Positions 9,896 through 21,468 of a stretch of 64,000 nucleotides of DNA are shown here, one piece after another. Positions within the stretch are counted from its first letter, which is position 1. The number at the start of each line of letters is the position of its first letter. The stretch comes from Asterias amurensis. Lineage: Eukaryota > Echinodermata > Asteroidea > Forcipulatida > Asteriidae. The notes beneath the pieces were generated by a model. The model worked only from the letters and a program-made list of their open reading frames with translations. It ran no database searches and was not told where the DNA came from. The stretch spans positions 808,501 through 872,500 of the forward strand of contig NC_092661.1 in assembly GCF_032118995.1 (NCBI RefSeq), in the 5' to 3' direction. A program made the translations under genes and the position numbers.

Positions 9896-12800
9896 ATGTT
9901 TCTCGTCAACCTTGTGCCCCTGGTTCTGCTAGTCGGCGTGTTGTTTGGATCTGGGGTTGATACAGCCGAACAAACGAATGAGCTTCGAGGTGAATATAAG
10001 TATAGTTGATTGCACCTAAATCGTAAGAGTATTAAATCCATTGGACACTTTCGGTACAGAAAACAAATTAAAAGTTCACAGATTTACAAATAACTTACAG
10101 GGTTTACAGAAGGCAATGGTGAAAGACTTCCCTTGAAATATTATTCCATGAAATGCTTTACTTTTTGAGAAAACATCAAAATAATATCAATTCTCGATAT
10201 CGAGAATTACGGATTTATTTTAAACACCATGTCATGACACGGCGAACGTGCGGAAACAAGGGTGGGTTTTCCCGTTGTTTTCTCCCAACTCCGATGACCG
10301 ATTGAGCCTAAATTTTCACAGGTTTGATATTTTATAATAGAAGTTGTGATACACGAAGTGTGGGCCTTGGCCATTACTGTTTACCGAAAGTGTCCAACGG
10401 CTATGTTTACTATGGGAGCATTATTGTCAACGCTTTTGTTTTAAATAATATTTAAATTTGAAGTTAATTTTAGCCTCGCCAAATGAGACGAACATCATCA
10501 AAAACACAGAAAGATGGAAACAAAATTCCTCTTTTAAATTTACCCTTTCCTTTTCAAGACATCGTAAAATGAGTTATATTTTCACCTATAGGCCTAGAAA
10601 TTAAAGGTCAAGAAAAAACTGTATGCATCCTTTACACAGATGTTATCCGAAGAAAACATTAATTTCTTGGCTCAATCAAATTTTAAAATGTTTCAGATAT
10701 TTTTTTTTCTTTATTTTTTATTATTTTTTTATTATTTTTTTTTATTAATTTTTTTTTTTGTTTTTTTTTGGGGGGGGGAATCATTTATTTTAGGCCCCAA
10801 TATATCGTGAACATATGAGCATGCTCGGCAGCATTTTAGACATGCTCTAAAAATGTGCAAAACGTAATTTTGACTACACCCAGGTTGTTAATCTATAAAC
10901 CCATTATGATCATCCCCAAGTCCTTTTAGAAGGTTTGTAGATGTGTTTAGCCATACTAATTAAAATATGACAATTGTTGATGTTATGTTGCTAATTGTTT
11001 TTCTAATAATGTTGTCCCAATACATAAGGCAAACTGTACTGCGTCAGCACTACTACTATACTGCCAAAAAACAAACTTGGGTGCTCAAAATTACACCATT
11101 GGTTGTCTTCACATGATAGATACGAAACAAAGAATCAAAATTAACATTTAGAAGTTAGTGTTATTTTAACACCCTTGGTGTTCATTTTTATTTTTTATTT
11201 TTTTTTTATTATCAAGGGACAACACCGTTGTGTTATTTTTTTGCAGTGCATTTTTATAGTATTCGTAGGTTATAAACATATTAATACAGAAGTCTTGTAT
11301 AGCCCATCTACCAAACAAAATTTCAGAACTAGGGTATTGCAGTGATGATTTTTGGACCCAATTATGTAGCACCTTATAAGGGTTTACAAGATGCGACGGC
11401 GCATACAGGAGCCACAGTCAGGAAACACCGGGGCGAACCCCTTCTTTTTTCGATAAGTGCACTGGGTTCTTTTACATGGGTTACACAACACATGAGACCA
11501 ACGGCTTTACGTCCCATTCTAAAGACGAAGCAATGGTCAAGTGGCTTGGGATTTGAACCCACACTCTGCTGATCAGAAACACCAGAGTTTGAATTCGGTG
11601 CACTTAACCGCTCGGCCACGACACTTCCAAGGAAATGTGGGAAATCGTATAAAAAGCCTTTAACCCACAACTTCAAATCTCAAGACCTTTCAGAACAGAA
11701 TAACCAAACATGAATGTCAATTATTTTTTGTGATTTCCAGATGCAATCGTGACCGTGTTTGATAAGATGGTCGAGTACAGTCTGAAGGATGATACACAGT
11801 CCCTCATAAAATTGTTTCATCAAAACGCAACAATCATGATGGGTGGATTGCCGCCTGTCATTGGACATGAAGGTAGTTATTGATTTCCAACCTACGTTAT
11901 TTTACATCAACACATAAGTTTGTTCTTTTTTTCTTCCTCTATTTGTATCCATACTTGTATTATAGTTAAAAGATTAATTAACATGTAAAAAAAAAAAAAA
12001 TAAATAAAACAAAAACATATGTTTGCATTTACGTATTGATGTTCAACCATTCTAAAACATGCATCTCTGTGGATACACATTTTGTTCTTTCCATTGTTCA
12101 AGTACTTATGATTTTCCCGTAGACTCTGTACACCTAATTGCTTGTGGTGCATCCCGGTCTTTAGAATTTCCCTATGGAGTCATTTTATTTCTCCCTCATT
12201 TGTTTTGTCCCCAGAAGGTCCCAAAATAGAATGAGTGTTGGACATTTATAATAAAAAAAAATAAAACAAAAAAATAAAATGAAAAATTATCACTATATTT
12301 TTTAAATTGGCTAGTGGTCATTGTTTGGTTAAAATATGTTTTCGTTTTTATTTCGGTAGAAATACGAACTTTGCTGGAGATCTTACCCGAAAAAGCCTCC
12401 GACATCAAATGCATCCTTAAAGTGGTGGAGCCAATGGATGAATGCGCAGACTTTGTGTACGTCGCAATTCACTTTGAGTTCTACAACGAATTGAGAGAAA
12501 AATACATGGATGGGAAGTAAGTAGGAGCCAAATAACGACGGACTTATGACGTCATACTCACAGACCGGTGACCTTTGACCTTAAGACCATGTTTTATATG
12601 AAACAGCACATGCTTGTGTTCAAGCACATACTCATGTATTATTTTGTAATGTCGCAATAATCCAGTTCTTCTTCGCTTATACATATCAATTCAACTGAAC
12701 TGAGTTCGGAAAGCAAATTAATCTGACCTCTTATATCGAATTTGATTAATATTCTGAACTTAATATAAGAAAATAGAATTAGCTGTTACAAATAGTTTGC

Positions 12801-13220
12801 CAGACCAAAGAGACCAATTGTATAAATGCAACAAACAATAAGATCTTATACACGTTTCGACCCTAACAGAGTCTTTCTCGGAGAACAAGGCTAAAATGAC
12901 AACATAACCAACATGCTAGGTATTTAAGTGTAAAATAAGCAGCGACCTGTGAATACATGAATAAAGAGGGAGAAAGGGAGTCAGAAAACCCACAGAAAAC
13001 AAAAACAAAGGTGTAAACAATAAATAGGTAGACAGGGGTGGAGGGAGGGGCTGATTTTGAACTACTTCGCAAAAAAGACCCCTAATTATTACTTGTTTAT
13101 CCTTCATTATTTCGCAGTGGAGTGGATGTGTTCAGGAAGACTGGAGATGGATACAAGTTTTACATCACGATGTTCAACAAACTAAACCAACAAACTTCGG
13201 ATTCTTCTGATTCTGGTTAA
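9896..13220 (+). CDS. secreted NTF2-like protein, array copy 2
   Basis: Exons 9896-9989, 11741-11872, 12360-12516, 13118-13220; GT-AG, phases 1, 1, 2; 161 residues. Signal peptide MFLVNLVPLVLLVGV. Exon 1 is 12 nt shorter than in the other copies, so the acidic linker after the signal peptide is shorter. The exon 2 motif is DDTQSLIKLFHQNATIMMGG then LPPVIGHE. Exon 3 starts EIRTLLEILPEKA and has two cysteines (KCILK, DECADF) absent from copies 3 and 4. Exon 4 has TGDGYKFYITMFN and a serine/aspartate tail (SDSSDSG) unique to this copy. It is the most diverged paralogue. Confidence 0.82.
10036..10403 (+). repeat. MITE with CCATTGGACACTTTCGG ends (family P)
   Basis: Left end CCATTGGACACTTTCGGTAC pairs with right end GTAAACAG/TTACCGAAAGTGTCCAACGG. 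A palindrome AATTCTCGATATCGAGAATT lies inside. It sits in intron 1 of copy 2, and relatives lie at 19,582-19,955 and 21,050-21,422. Confidence 0.8.
10700..10780. repeat. T-rich low-complexity tract with G run
   Basis: Long T/TTATT runs ending in a run of nine or more G, within intron 1 of copy 2. Confidence 0.9.
11345..11629 (-). repeat. SINE family A (tRNA-Leu-like head)
   Basis: On the minus strand it begins GTGTCGTGGCCGAGCGGTTA, with a CAA-type anticodon loop region and B box GGGTTCAAAT. This is followed by a body with GGACGTAAAGCCGTTGGTCT. It lies in intron 1 of copy 2, about 110 bp before exon 2. Confidence 0.75.
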
Positions 13221-13309
13221 CAAAAGGGTTATATAGCCACGCAAGGTCTCACTAATGACATACTGTACAACTCTGTTTACCTTATAATAATACAATAATT
13301 AGTTTCTGG

Positions 13310-13553
13310 TCACTGGGCCTTAAAATCATTCCTTAAACCATCTCAGCTCACTGAGGAGTATACAAAAGTATCGCAAGAACTATCTCTGCCCTCACAGGTA
13401 CCCATTTACCCCTGGGTGGAGAGAAGCAATTGAAGTTAAGTGTCTTGCTCAGGGACACACGTGTCACGACCGGGAATCGAACCCACACTCTGCTAAACAG
13501 AAACACCGGAGCTTGAGTTCGTTGCTCTTATCTTTTCAGCCAAGACGCCCTAA
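13310..13553 (-). repeat. SINE family A variant
   Basis: Minus-strand head (GGCGTCTTGGCTGAAAAG, B box GGGTTCGATTCCCGG) and a body with CCTGAGCAAGACACTTAA and CCACCCAGGGGTAAATGGG. It lies 90 bp past the copy 2 stop. Confidence 0.75.
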
Positions 13554-14640
13554 ACTATACATGGCAAGACCATGGAGGTAGAATAATACCTCCATGGCAA
13601 GACGTAGATGTCTGTCACGATTGTCAATGCTAAACAGACCGAAAAAACACGTCTCGTTAAAAAAATTATAACTTTATTGAGGATGGTCAATAAATATTAT
13701 TCTCTGACTGAATTTTCTCCATGTCTTCTCTTTATTATTATTGTTATAAATCTATAAAAACTATATTGTCTAGTTCTTATAGTTTTCTTCCCGAACAAAC
13801 ATAAAACCATCCATGTACTTAGACCTACAGACCAATCCGACGCGCACCGGGCGCGCAGCGCGCCATTTGCTGCGGTGTCATTCAATGTCTAGATTGTGCA
13901 CAAAAAGAAACCGCAGTTGGTGATTTTCAATAGAGGGCGCTACCAATTTTGATTCGTCGGATTGGTCTATAGACTTGACTCAAGTCCCAAATCCCGTGCC
14001 ATCGCCAGAAAACTGCATTCCCCAACCTTTTCCGCATTCTCGGGACCACATTTTGACTTGCTTTAGTATGTAGTTGACTCAATATAAAAAATAGGGACCT
14101 CCCAGAGAACGGGGCTTGAATCAAGTCTAACTTGGACCGTACTTGGTAAATACAACAACTTACAGACCATGTGAACTTTGTTTAAAATAAGTGTGACCTT
14201 GTGCATTCTTTGGGAATTCTGGCAGGCATTGGTCATAATTGGGAAAGTTTACATTTTGTGTCATTTCTACATAAATCCAAGAATTATGAAAGTAAAGTTT
14301 TGAGATGTGTCCCAAGAATTAGACAGTGCAATCTCCATAAAATATAAGATTTTATGATTTACTCCACTAGGCTGTGTACAAATCGTGCCTGCAAGAAGTC
14401 CAGGCTCTGTGGCTCTTTTGTGATGTGACGTCACAGGTCACATCATTTATACAGTCAAAGTTAAACAGACAATTACTATTCAACTGATGAGGAGCTTTAA
14501 TTTGAATGGTAGGGATTATGCGCTTATGGTTGCCATAAACCCGTCGTTCATGCGGGTTTCTGGCTTAATAGAAATACAGCATTGGCAATCATTTCACTAG
14601 GAATTATTGTCAGAGAACTAAAACTTGATTGACGGGTGAA
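13554..14640. other. intergenic between array copies 2 and 3
   Basis: No gene seen. The stretch from about 14,450 (ACAATTACTATTCAACTGATGAGG) to 14,640 is closely similar to about 17,060-17,240 before copy 4, so it is part of the duplicated unit. Confidence 0.65.
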
Positions 14641-14644
14641 GATA

Positions 14645-14771
14645 TGTTTAAAAATACTGAGTAGAGCCGTTTTGCGTAAGAAGTGACTTATCGCATACAA
14701 GCATCGTTATCAACCGTGGGAGCTATCGTAATTCTTTCCTGACGCATTCACACGCAAGCATAAAAAGCAGG
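14645..14771 (+). promoter_or_regulatory. predicted promoter and 5' leader, NTF2-like copy 3
   Basis: TTTAAAAATA near 14,647, then GAGTAGAGCCGTTT, TATCGCATACAAGCATCG and TCAACCGTGGGAG, nearly the same as before copy 4. The leader is more distant from copies 1 and 2 but keeps CGCA...AAGCATC. Confidence 0.5.
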
Positions 14772-16491
14772 ATGTTTCCCGTCAACCTTGTACCCCTGCT
14801 TCTGGTGGTCGGTGTGTTGACTCGATCTGGGGTTGATGCAACAGAACATCTTGAGGAAGATCAGAGTGATCTTCGAGGTAACTATTTTAAGAATATATTG
14901 ATTTTACTTTAGTTGTAGAGTGTAACAGAAAGCAATTATAGTTAAGTCTTTCCATGTCGTATTTCCACCATGAAAAGATCCTACTTATTCTGATTTGTTT
15001 TTCTTTTTCAAATAGAACTATAAAACACGTTTTATTCTTATGTATTTTCAGAAGCGGTTGTGTCATTGTTTGATAAGTTTATAAACGCAAGTCTCAGCGG
15101 TGACACGGATGCGGTTGTGAGCTTTCACGACAAAGATGCTAAGATATTAATAGATGGCTTTCCTCCAGTTATTGGACTTGACGGTAGGCCCTACCTATCT
15201 ATTTACATGATTTCTACATCATTGCATTTTAAATGCCCTGCAAACCATTGGTAATTGCTCAACACACTTGTTAGCACAAAACTTACTTGGTAATGAGTTA
15301 TGGGGAGCTGTTGATAGTAAGTGTAAAACATTGTGAGAAACGGTTCCCTCTGAAGTAACGTTGTTTTTGATCACGAATTGTTTTCTCACTAAAATGTTTG
15401 AGTTGACCTCATCAGCTGCGGTCTCGAATTCAAGGCATCTGGAAGCACACAACTTGTGCAACAAGGGTGTTTGTTTCCCTTCATTAGGGTTGCAAAATCC
15501 ATTGTGCTCTGTGATTGTACTGTCAACATTTGTTTTCTTTATTTTATGTTTATGATTTATTTTGGGTAGATATACGAACTTTGGTGGAGCTTATAGCCGA
15601 AAGAGCCGCTGAAGAAAAGTGGACCATACAAGAGCTGTGGCCGATGGATAAAGACGAAAACTATTTGTACATCCGTTATCACTTCGATTATTTCAACAAG
15701 TCCGGTGAGAACTACCTCGATGCGAGGTAAGTGATGATAATAATAACAACAATAACAATCACCAGTTTTTATAATCACCTTTCTTAAGGGTGTCTCAAAG
15801 CGCTTCTAGCGTTGTTAACCATGGTCACTCCTTAAATCGTCTCAGCTCCCAAGAGAGTGTACAACCTGTGCAACAAATATAAATCAATCACAAGAAAATT
15901 AATTACAAGAATCGATCTCAAGAACCATCTCTGCCCTCACAGGTACCCATTTACCCCTAGGTGGAGAGAAGCAAATACAGTTAGGTGTTTTGCTCAGGGA
16001 CACAAGTGTCACGACCGGGATTTGAAACATTAAAACAAAATGGCCGCTTAGTGCCATCTTGAAGAGTTGGTTTTATTTTCTATAATTTTGGTTCCCTTTT
16101 CTTTTTTTAAATAATGTTTTGAACTAGTAAATACACACTGCTAACAGACATAAGGCCAAAAATAAAGAAAACTGTGTAGCGTCCCCGCCGGCACTTTTTT
16201 TTTTGTTTCACGGAAAAAGGGTAAATTTCAATGATCTCAGTCGATTGAAGTTGCTTGTAATGTAAATATCCCAGCCAGTTGTCTGTAAAAAAGTATCGGC
16301 AGTCATTAAAAACAAGCCCTATTCCCTTTTTTCAAAAAGGGCTAGACGGCTAAATCTGTTTTTGTTTTAATTTGGCCTAACCAAGAATCTTATCTGTTAC
16401 ATTTCACAGCGCATTGGCAGTCTTCAAGAAGTCTGACGACCAGTACAAGATTCACATAGTGATGTTCAACACTCACAACCAAGCAATATAA
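14772..16491 (+). CDS. secreted NTF2-like protein, array copy 3
   Basis: Exons 14772-14877, 15052-15183, 15570-15726, 16410-16491; GT-AG, phases 1, 1, 2; 158 residues. Signal peptide MFPVNLVPLLLVVGV, then an acidic linker (EHLEEDQSDLRE). The NTF2-like motif is GDTDAVVSFHDKDAKILIDG and FPPVIGLD. Exon 3 begins DIRTLVELIAERA and has WTIQELWPMDKDENYLYIRY. Exon 4 ends KKSDDQYKIHIVMFNTHNQ. The mature chain has no cysteine. The closest relative is copy 4. Confidence 0.84.
15245..15487 (+). repeat. R1 MITE, 3'-truncated
   Basis: CCATTGGTAATTGCTC, ACTTACTTGGTAATGAG and GAGAAACGGTTCCCTCTGAAG are present; the GGTCTTTGACAATTACC end is missing. It lies in intron 2 of copy 3. Confidence 0.8.
15783..16025 (-). 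repeat. SINE family A, head truncated, intron 3 of copy 3
   Basis: Body motifs GGTGTCTCAAAGCGCTTC and CCCATTTACCCCTAGGTGG run to GTGTCACGACCGGGAT. It then passes straight into GAAACATTA-CAAAATGGCCGC. The same junction occurs in intron 3 of copy 4, so the insertion is older than the split of copies 3 and 4. Confidence 0.75.
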
Positions 16492-17243
16492 TAAGACGTC
16501 ATGTGAACCACACCCTTCACGGTTATCACGTTATGTTCGTCACGATCGTCACGATCGTCACTGACTCTTACCCAACATAATAGTTTAGAATACCGTGACA
16601 GTTATTTGTCATAGTCAATATTTAATGTAATTTTCTTAGTGCAATTGTCAACGTGTTATCTTTAATACTCTTAATTTCTTCAACCATTCCGTGGGTAACA
16701 TTGCCTTGCTTTAATGTGTCACTCTGTCACAGTGTTTCATGCAAGATGGGCTAAGATTCATAGAGCTGCTTAAGCATTGAATAGTTACTAAGCACAACAA
16801 AATTATGCTTACCAAAATAAGGTTACCAGCCAAACTACCATATCACAAATACATTTTATGACTGGTATCCTGCTGATTTCTGTTTAGCAGAAATTTATTT
16901 TAGCAATATTTTCTGCTTGATCAGCTCTGTGAAACTGGACCCTGTTTGTATCCCAGCTAAAAAAAAACTCGGTATCTTACGGCAGAAACAAGTTAATAAA
17001 ACAAACTGTGTCGTACAAAAAGGGGTTTCTTGTTATTTCATACGAGTGTTGTTGTAAAAGACAATTATTATACAACTAATGAGGAGCTTATGTTGAATGT
17101 TGGGGATTAGATGCGCTAATGGTTACAATATTAACCCGTCGTTCATGCGGGTTTTGACTTAATTAACAGGAAGAGAGATTTGCCAATCAGTTCACGGTAA
17201 TTTATTATTACTCTATAAAATTTAATTGACGGTTGAAAATCTG
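16492..17243. other. intergenic between array copies 3 and 4
   Basis: Contains a family G MITE (16,747-16,944) and, from about 17,040, sequence similar to that before copy 3. No separate gene seen. Confidence 0.6.
16747..16944. repeat. family G MITE
   Basis: ATTCATAGAGCTGCTTAAGCA at the left pairs with TCAGCTCTGTGAAACTGGACC at the right. Confidence 0.75.
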
Positions 17244-17422
17244 TATAAATATTTTGAGTAAAGCCGTTTAGCGTTAGAAGCGACTTCTCGCATACAAGCA
17301 TCAACATCAACCGTGGGAGGTATCGCAATTCTTTCCCGACGCATTCAAGAAGAGGAAGCTACAGGCACTACTGAATTACGCTACGTATTTCTTACAAACT
17401 GATATTGAGAATCAAAAGCAGG
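17244..17422 (+). promoter_or_regulatory. predicted promoter and 5' leader, NTF2-like copy 4
   Basis: TATAAAT at 17244-17250, the best TATA match of the four. The leader blocks AAAGCCGTTTAGCG, TCTCGCATACAAGCATCAAC and CAACCGTGGGAGGTATC follow. Confidence 0.6.
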
Positions 17423-19498
17423 ATGTTTCTCGTCAACCTCGTACCCCTGCTGCTGGTGGTTGGTGTGTTAACTCAATCTGGGGTTGATGCAACTGAACAT
17501 CTTGAGGAAGACCAGAGTGATCTTCGAGGTAAATATTTTAGAATATCATGATTTTATTTTAGAGGTAGAGAATCATGTTTAATGTCACGTAATGTAATTA
17601 ATGTTCAGGCCTAGTTCTACAGTTCGTTTTATTTACTTATTTTGAAAAATATATAAAGCCAAAAGTATTTCAAAACTAAAAGTCGTGCTGGTAACCTCTC
17701 CACTCTTGTGTTTTTATCGACTCTTTTTAAATTCCGTTTTTTTTTCATGCTTATTGTAAACATTTTTTTAGCGTTCTATAGCTGGAATGATGAAGTTATA
17801 CTTTTGTGTTTCTGTGAAGCTTGTGAAGTGCTTAGAGGCCCTGCAGAAGGCGCGATATAAATGTTTCTTGATACTTATTATTGTAATATTTGTGATTTGT
17901 AGAAGCTGTTGAGTCCCTGTTCGATGAGTTTATTAGCGCAAGCCTCAGCGGTAACACGGATGCAGTGGTGAGCCTACACGACAAAGATGCCAAAATATTG
18001 GTCGATGGCTTTCCTCCGGCTACTGGACTTGACGGTAGCTGCTTTTACTTAATTTCTAAACCTACATTTCGCATAATACAGTTGAATTTTTTAAATCTTG
18101 AATCTTGAATTGTTGTATAAACTCTTATAAAAGCTTTGCTGATGCCATGGAGAGGATGTGTTGCAAAATATAATGTGGTCGGTGCTCATGTTGTCAATAT
18201 TGTAAACAAAATAAAATAATACATTCATATTTTGCAATTAAATTTTAACTTAAGATATATACACATTCTTGCTGAGCTATCACTATGCAAGACTTGTCTA
18301 TCCTTCATTATATTGTTTGTAGTCTTGCCATTTAGCTTTCGATAAAACTTCTGGCCGAAACGTGACGCCACTAACTTGTGTTTGCGTTTATTATTATTAT
18401 CATTTTTGTTCTTCTTAAAATATCTTTTAACATTCGTTTTATTTATTTTGTTTTATGATTTATTTTGGGTAGAGATACGGACTCTGGTGGAGCTCCTACC
18501 CGAAAGAGCCGCTAAAAAGAAGTGGACCGTAAAAGAGGTGTGGCCGATGGATAAAGACGAGAACTATGTATACACCATGTTTTACTTCGAAAATTTCAAT
18601 AAGTCGGGAGAAAAATACCTTGATGGGACGTAAGTAATGAATAATAAAAATAGTAATAGCAATAATAATAATAACCAGTTTTTTTTTAGCGGCTATAAAC
18701 ACTCGAAGGGCGTCTCAAAGCGCTTCCACCATTTAATTCATTCCTTAAACCATCAGCTACAGAGAGAGTAAACAGCCTATGCAACAATGTGCTACTAAGC
18801 TCAATCACAAGAAGTATCTCCGCCCTCACATATACCCATTTACCCCTAGGTGGAGAGAAGCAATTATGTTTGGTGTCTTGCTTAAAGGGACACAAGTGTC
18901 CCGACCGGGATGCGAACCCACACTCTGCTGAACATGAAACATTATAACAAAATGGCCGCGCTATGCCATCTTGAAGAGTGTGTTTTATTTTCTAGTATTT
19001 ATTTATTTTTTTTTTTCATTTTTCGGAGAGTTACACGTCTGAAAAAAAAGATTAGACCTAGTCAATGGAAGTACATATCACAACTGCGTCCGAAACGAAT
19101 TTAGTCTGGCCTCTTTTGTTTTAAAGAACGGTTTGAACTAGTTTAACAAAATACACACAGCTGACTTGCCGAGGCCGGCTCCTTTTTTTTATTATATTTC
19201 TTTGAGAACGGAAAACAATACTTTTTTAACGATCTCAGACGCAAACAAAATTGAAAAAATACCCCAAACAGTTGTCTTTAAAAATGTGTCGGCGGCCATT
19301 TTTCGGCGGCCATTTTGAAAACAAAAACCTACCTCCTTCCTTTTATCAAATAACAGGACGATAAACATGTTTTTTGTTTTACCTAACCAAGACTCTTATC
19401 TTTCGTTATTTCACAGTTCATTGACCGTCCTCAAGAAGGATGAAGACCAGTACAAGTTTTACTTAGTGATGTTCAACACTCATAACCAAGCAACTTAA
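17423..19498 (+). CDS. secreted NTF2-like protein, array copy 4
   Basis: Exons 17423-17528, 17903-18034, 18473-18629, 19417-19498; GT-AG, phases 1, 1, 2; 158 residues. Signal peptide MFLVNLVPLLLVVGV and the same linker as copy 3. The motif is GNTDAVVSLHDKDAKILVDG and FPPATGLD. Exon 3 begins EIRTLVELLPERA and carries WTVKEVWPMDKDENYVYTMF. Exon 4 ends KKDEDQYKFYLVMFNTHNQAT. The mature chain is free of cysteine. The 3' part, from inside exon 3 onward, is duplicated in tandem just downstream, so a transcript could in principle use either copy of exon 4; the encoded ends are the same. Confidence 0.84.
18706..18937 (-). repeat. SINE family A in intron 3 of copy 4
   Basis: Same body as the copy 3 intron element, with a little more of the tRNA-like head (GGGTTCGCATCCCGG on the minus strand). 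Its duplicate is at 20174-20405. Confidence 0.75.
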
Positions 19499-19581
19499 TA
19501 TGACGCCATGTGCACCACACCCTACACGGTTATGTTCGTCGAGACCGTCGCTGCATCTGACCCAAAAATAGTTGATATTGT

Positions 19582-19955
19582 TTAAAGCCATTATACACTT
19601 TCGGTAAACAGTATTGTCCAAGTCCCACACTTCGTGTATCACAACTTATATATAAAATAACAATCTTGTGGAAATTTAGGCTCAATTGGACATCGGAGTC
19701 GGGAGAAAATAACGGGAAAACCCACTCCTGTTTTCGCGCATCGCCGTGTCATGACATGTGTTTATAACAAATCCGTAATTCTCGTTAACGAGAATTTATA
19801 TTGTTTTACCGTTTTCTCAAAAAGTAAAGCATTTCATGGACTAATATTTCAAGAGAAGTCTTTCACCATTACCTTCTGTAAACCCTGTAAGTTATTTGTA
19901 AATCTGTGAACTTTTTTTTTTTTTTTCTGTACCGAAAGGGTCCAATGGCTTTAAA
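19582..19955 (-). repeat. family P MITE
   Basis: TTAAAGCCATTATACACTTTCGG at the left, GTACCGAAAGGGTCCAATGG and CTTTAA at the right, with an internal AATTCTCGTTAACGAGAATT palindrome. It is duplicated at 21050-21422. Confidence 0.85.
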
Positions 19956-19999
19956 GGCACTAGGAAGGGTCGATTTCACAAAAAGTTTGGACTCGTCCT

Positions 20000-20966
20000 A
20001 AAAGAGGTGTGGCCGATGGATAAAGACGAGAACTATGTATACACCATGTTTTACTTCGAAAATTTCAATAAGTCGGGAGAAAAATACCTTGATGGGACGT
20101 AAGTAATGAATAATAAAAATAGTAATAGCAATAATAATAATAACCAGTTTTTTTTAGCGGCTATAAACACTCGAAGGGCGTCTCAAAGCGCTTCCACCAT
20201 TTAATTCATTCCTTAAACCATCAGCTACAGAGAGAGTAAACAGCCTATGCAACAATGTGCTACTAAGCTCAATCACAAGAAGTATCTCCGCCCTCACATA
20301 TACCCATTTACCCCTAGGTGGAGAGAAGCAATTATGTTTGGTGTCTTGCTTAAAGGGACACAAGTGTCCCGACCGGGATGCGAACCCACACTCTGCTGAA
20401 CATGAAACATTATAACAAAATGGCCGCGCTATGCCATCTTGAAGAGTGTGTTTTATTTTCTAGTATTTATTTTTTTTTTTTTTTCATTTTTCGGAGAGTT
20501 ACACGTCTGAAAAAAAAAATTAGACCTAGTCAATGGAAGTACATATCACAACTGCGTCCGAAACGAATTTAGTCTGGCCTCTTTTGTTTTAAAGAACGGT
20601 TTGAACTAGTTTAACAAAATACACACAGCTGACTTGCCGAGGCCGGCTCCTTTTTTTTATTATATTTCTTTGAGAACGGAAAACAATACTTTTTTAACGA
20701 TCTCAGACGCAAACAAAATTGAAAAAATACCCCAAACAGTTGTCTTTAAAAATGTGTCGGCGGCCATTTTTCGGCGGCCATTTTGAAAACAAAAACCTAC
20801 CTCCTTCCTTTTATCAAATAACAGGACGATAAACATGTTTTTTGTTTTACCTAACCAAGACTCTTATCTTTCGTTATTTCACAGTTCATTGACCGTCCTC
20901 AAGAAGGATGAAGACCAGTACAAGTTTTACTTAGTGATGTTCAACACTCATAACCAAGCAACTTAA
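20000..20966 (+). pseudogene. headless fifth NTF2-like fragment
   Basis: Produced by the tandem duplication. It has the last 99 nt of exon 3 (20000-20098) with a good donor, intron 3, and a complete exon 4 (20885-20966) with stop. It lacks exons 1-2, the start of exon 3 and any exon 3 acceptor, so it cannot make a protein alone. Reading frame is intact where present, as expected for a very young copy. Confidence 0.85.
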
Positions 20967-21049
20967 TATGACGCCACGTGCACCACACCCTACACGGTTA
21001 TGTTCGTCGAGACCGTCGCTGCATCTGACCCAAAAATAGTTGATATTGT

Positions 21050-21422
21050 TTAAAGCCATTATACACTTTCGGTAAACAGTATTGTCCAAGTCCCACACTT
21101 CGTGTATCACAACTTATATATAAAATAACAATCTTGTGGAAATTTAGGCTCAATTGGACATCGGAGTCGGGAGAAAATAACGGGAAAACCCACTCCTGTT
21201 TTCGCGCATCGCCGTGTCATGACATGTGTTTATAACAAATCCGTAATTCTCGTTAACGAGAATTTATATTGTTTTACCGTTTTCTCAAAAAGTAAAGCAT
21301 TTCATGGACTAATATTTCAAGAGAAGTCTTTCACCATTACCTTCTGTAAACCCTGTAAGTTATTTGTAAATCTGTGAACTTTTTTTTTTTTTTTCTGTAC
21401 CGAAAGGGTCCAATGGCTTTAA
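21050..21422 (-). repeat. family P MITE (duplicate)
   Basis: Second copy of the 19,582-19,955 element, carried along by the tandem duplication. Confidence 0.9.
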
Positions 21423-21468
21423 AGGCACTAGGAAGGGTCGATTTCACAAAAAGTTTGGACTCGTCCTA

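Larger units (their letters stand above)
18531..21468 (+). repeat. recent 1,469-bp tandem duplication
   Basis: Unit 1 (18531-19999) is repeated as unit 2 (20000-21468). The left boundary falls inside exon 3 of copy 4 (TAAAAGAGGTGTGGCCGATG at both 18,530 and 19,999). The right boundary falls at ACTCGTCCTA. Only a few substitutions and homopolymer length changes separate the units. Each holds the end of exon 3, intron 3 with a SINE, exon 4, and a family P MITE. Confidence 0.95.
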
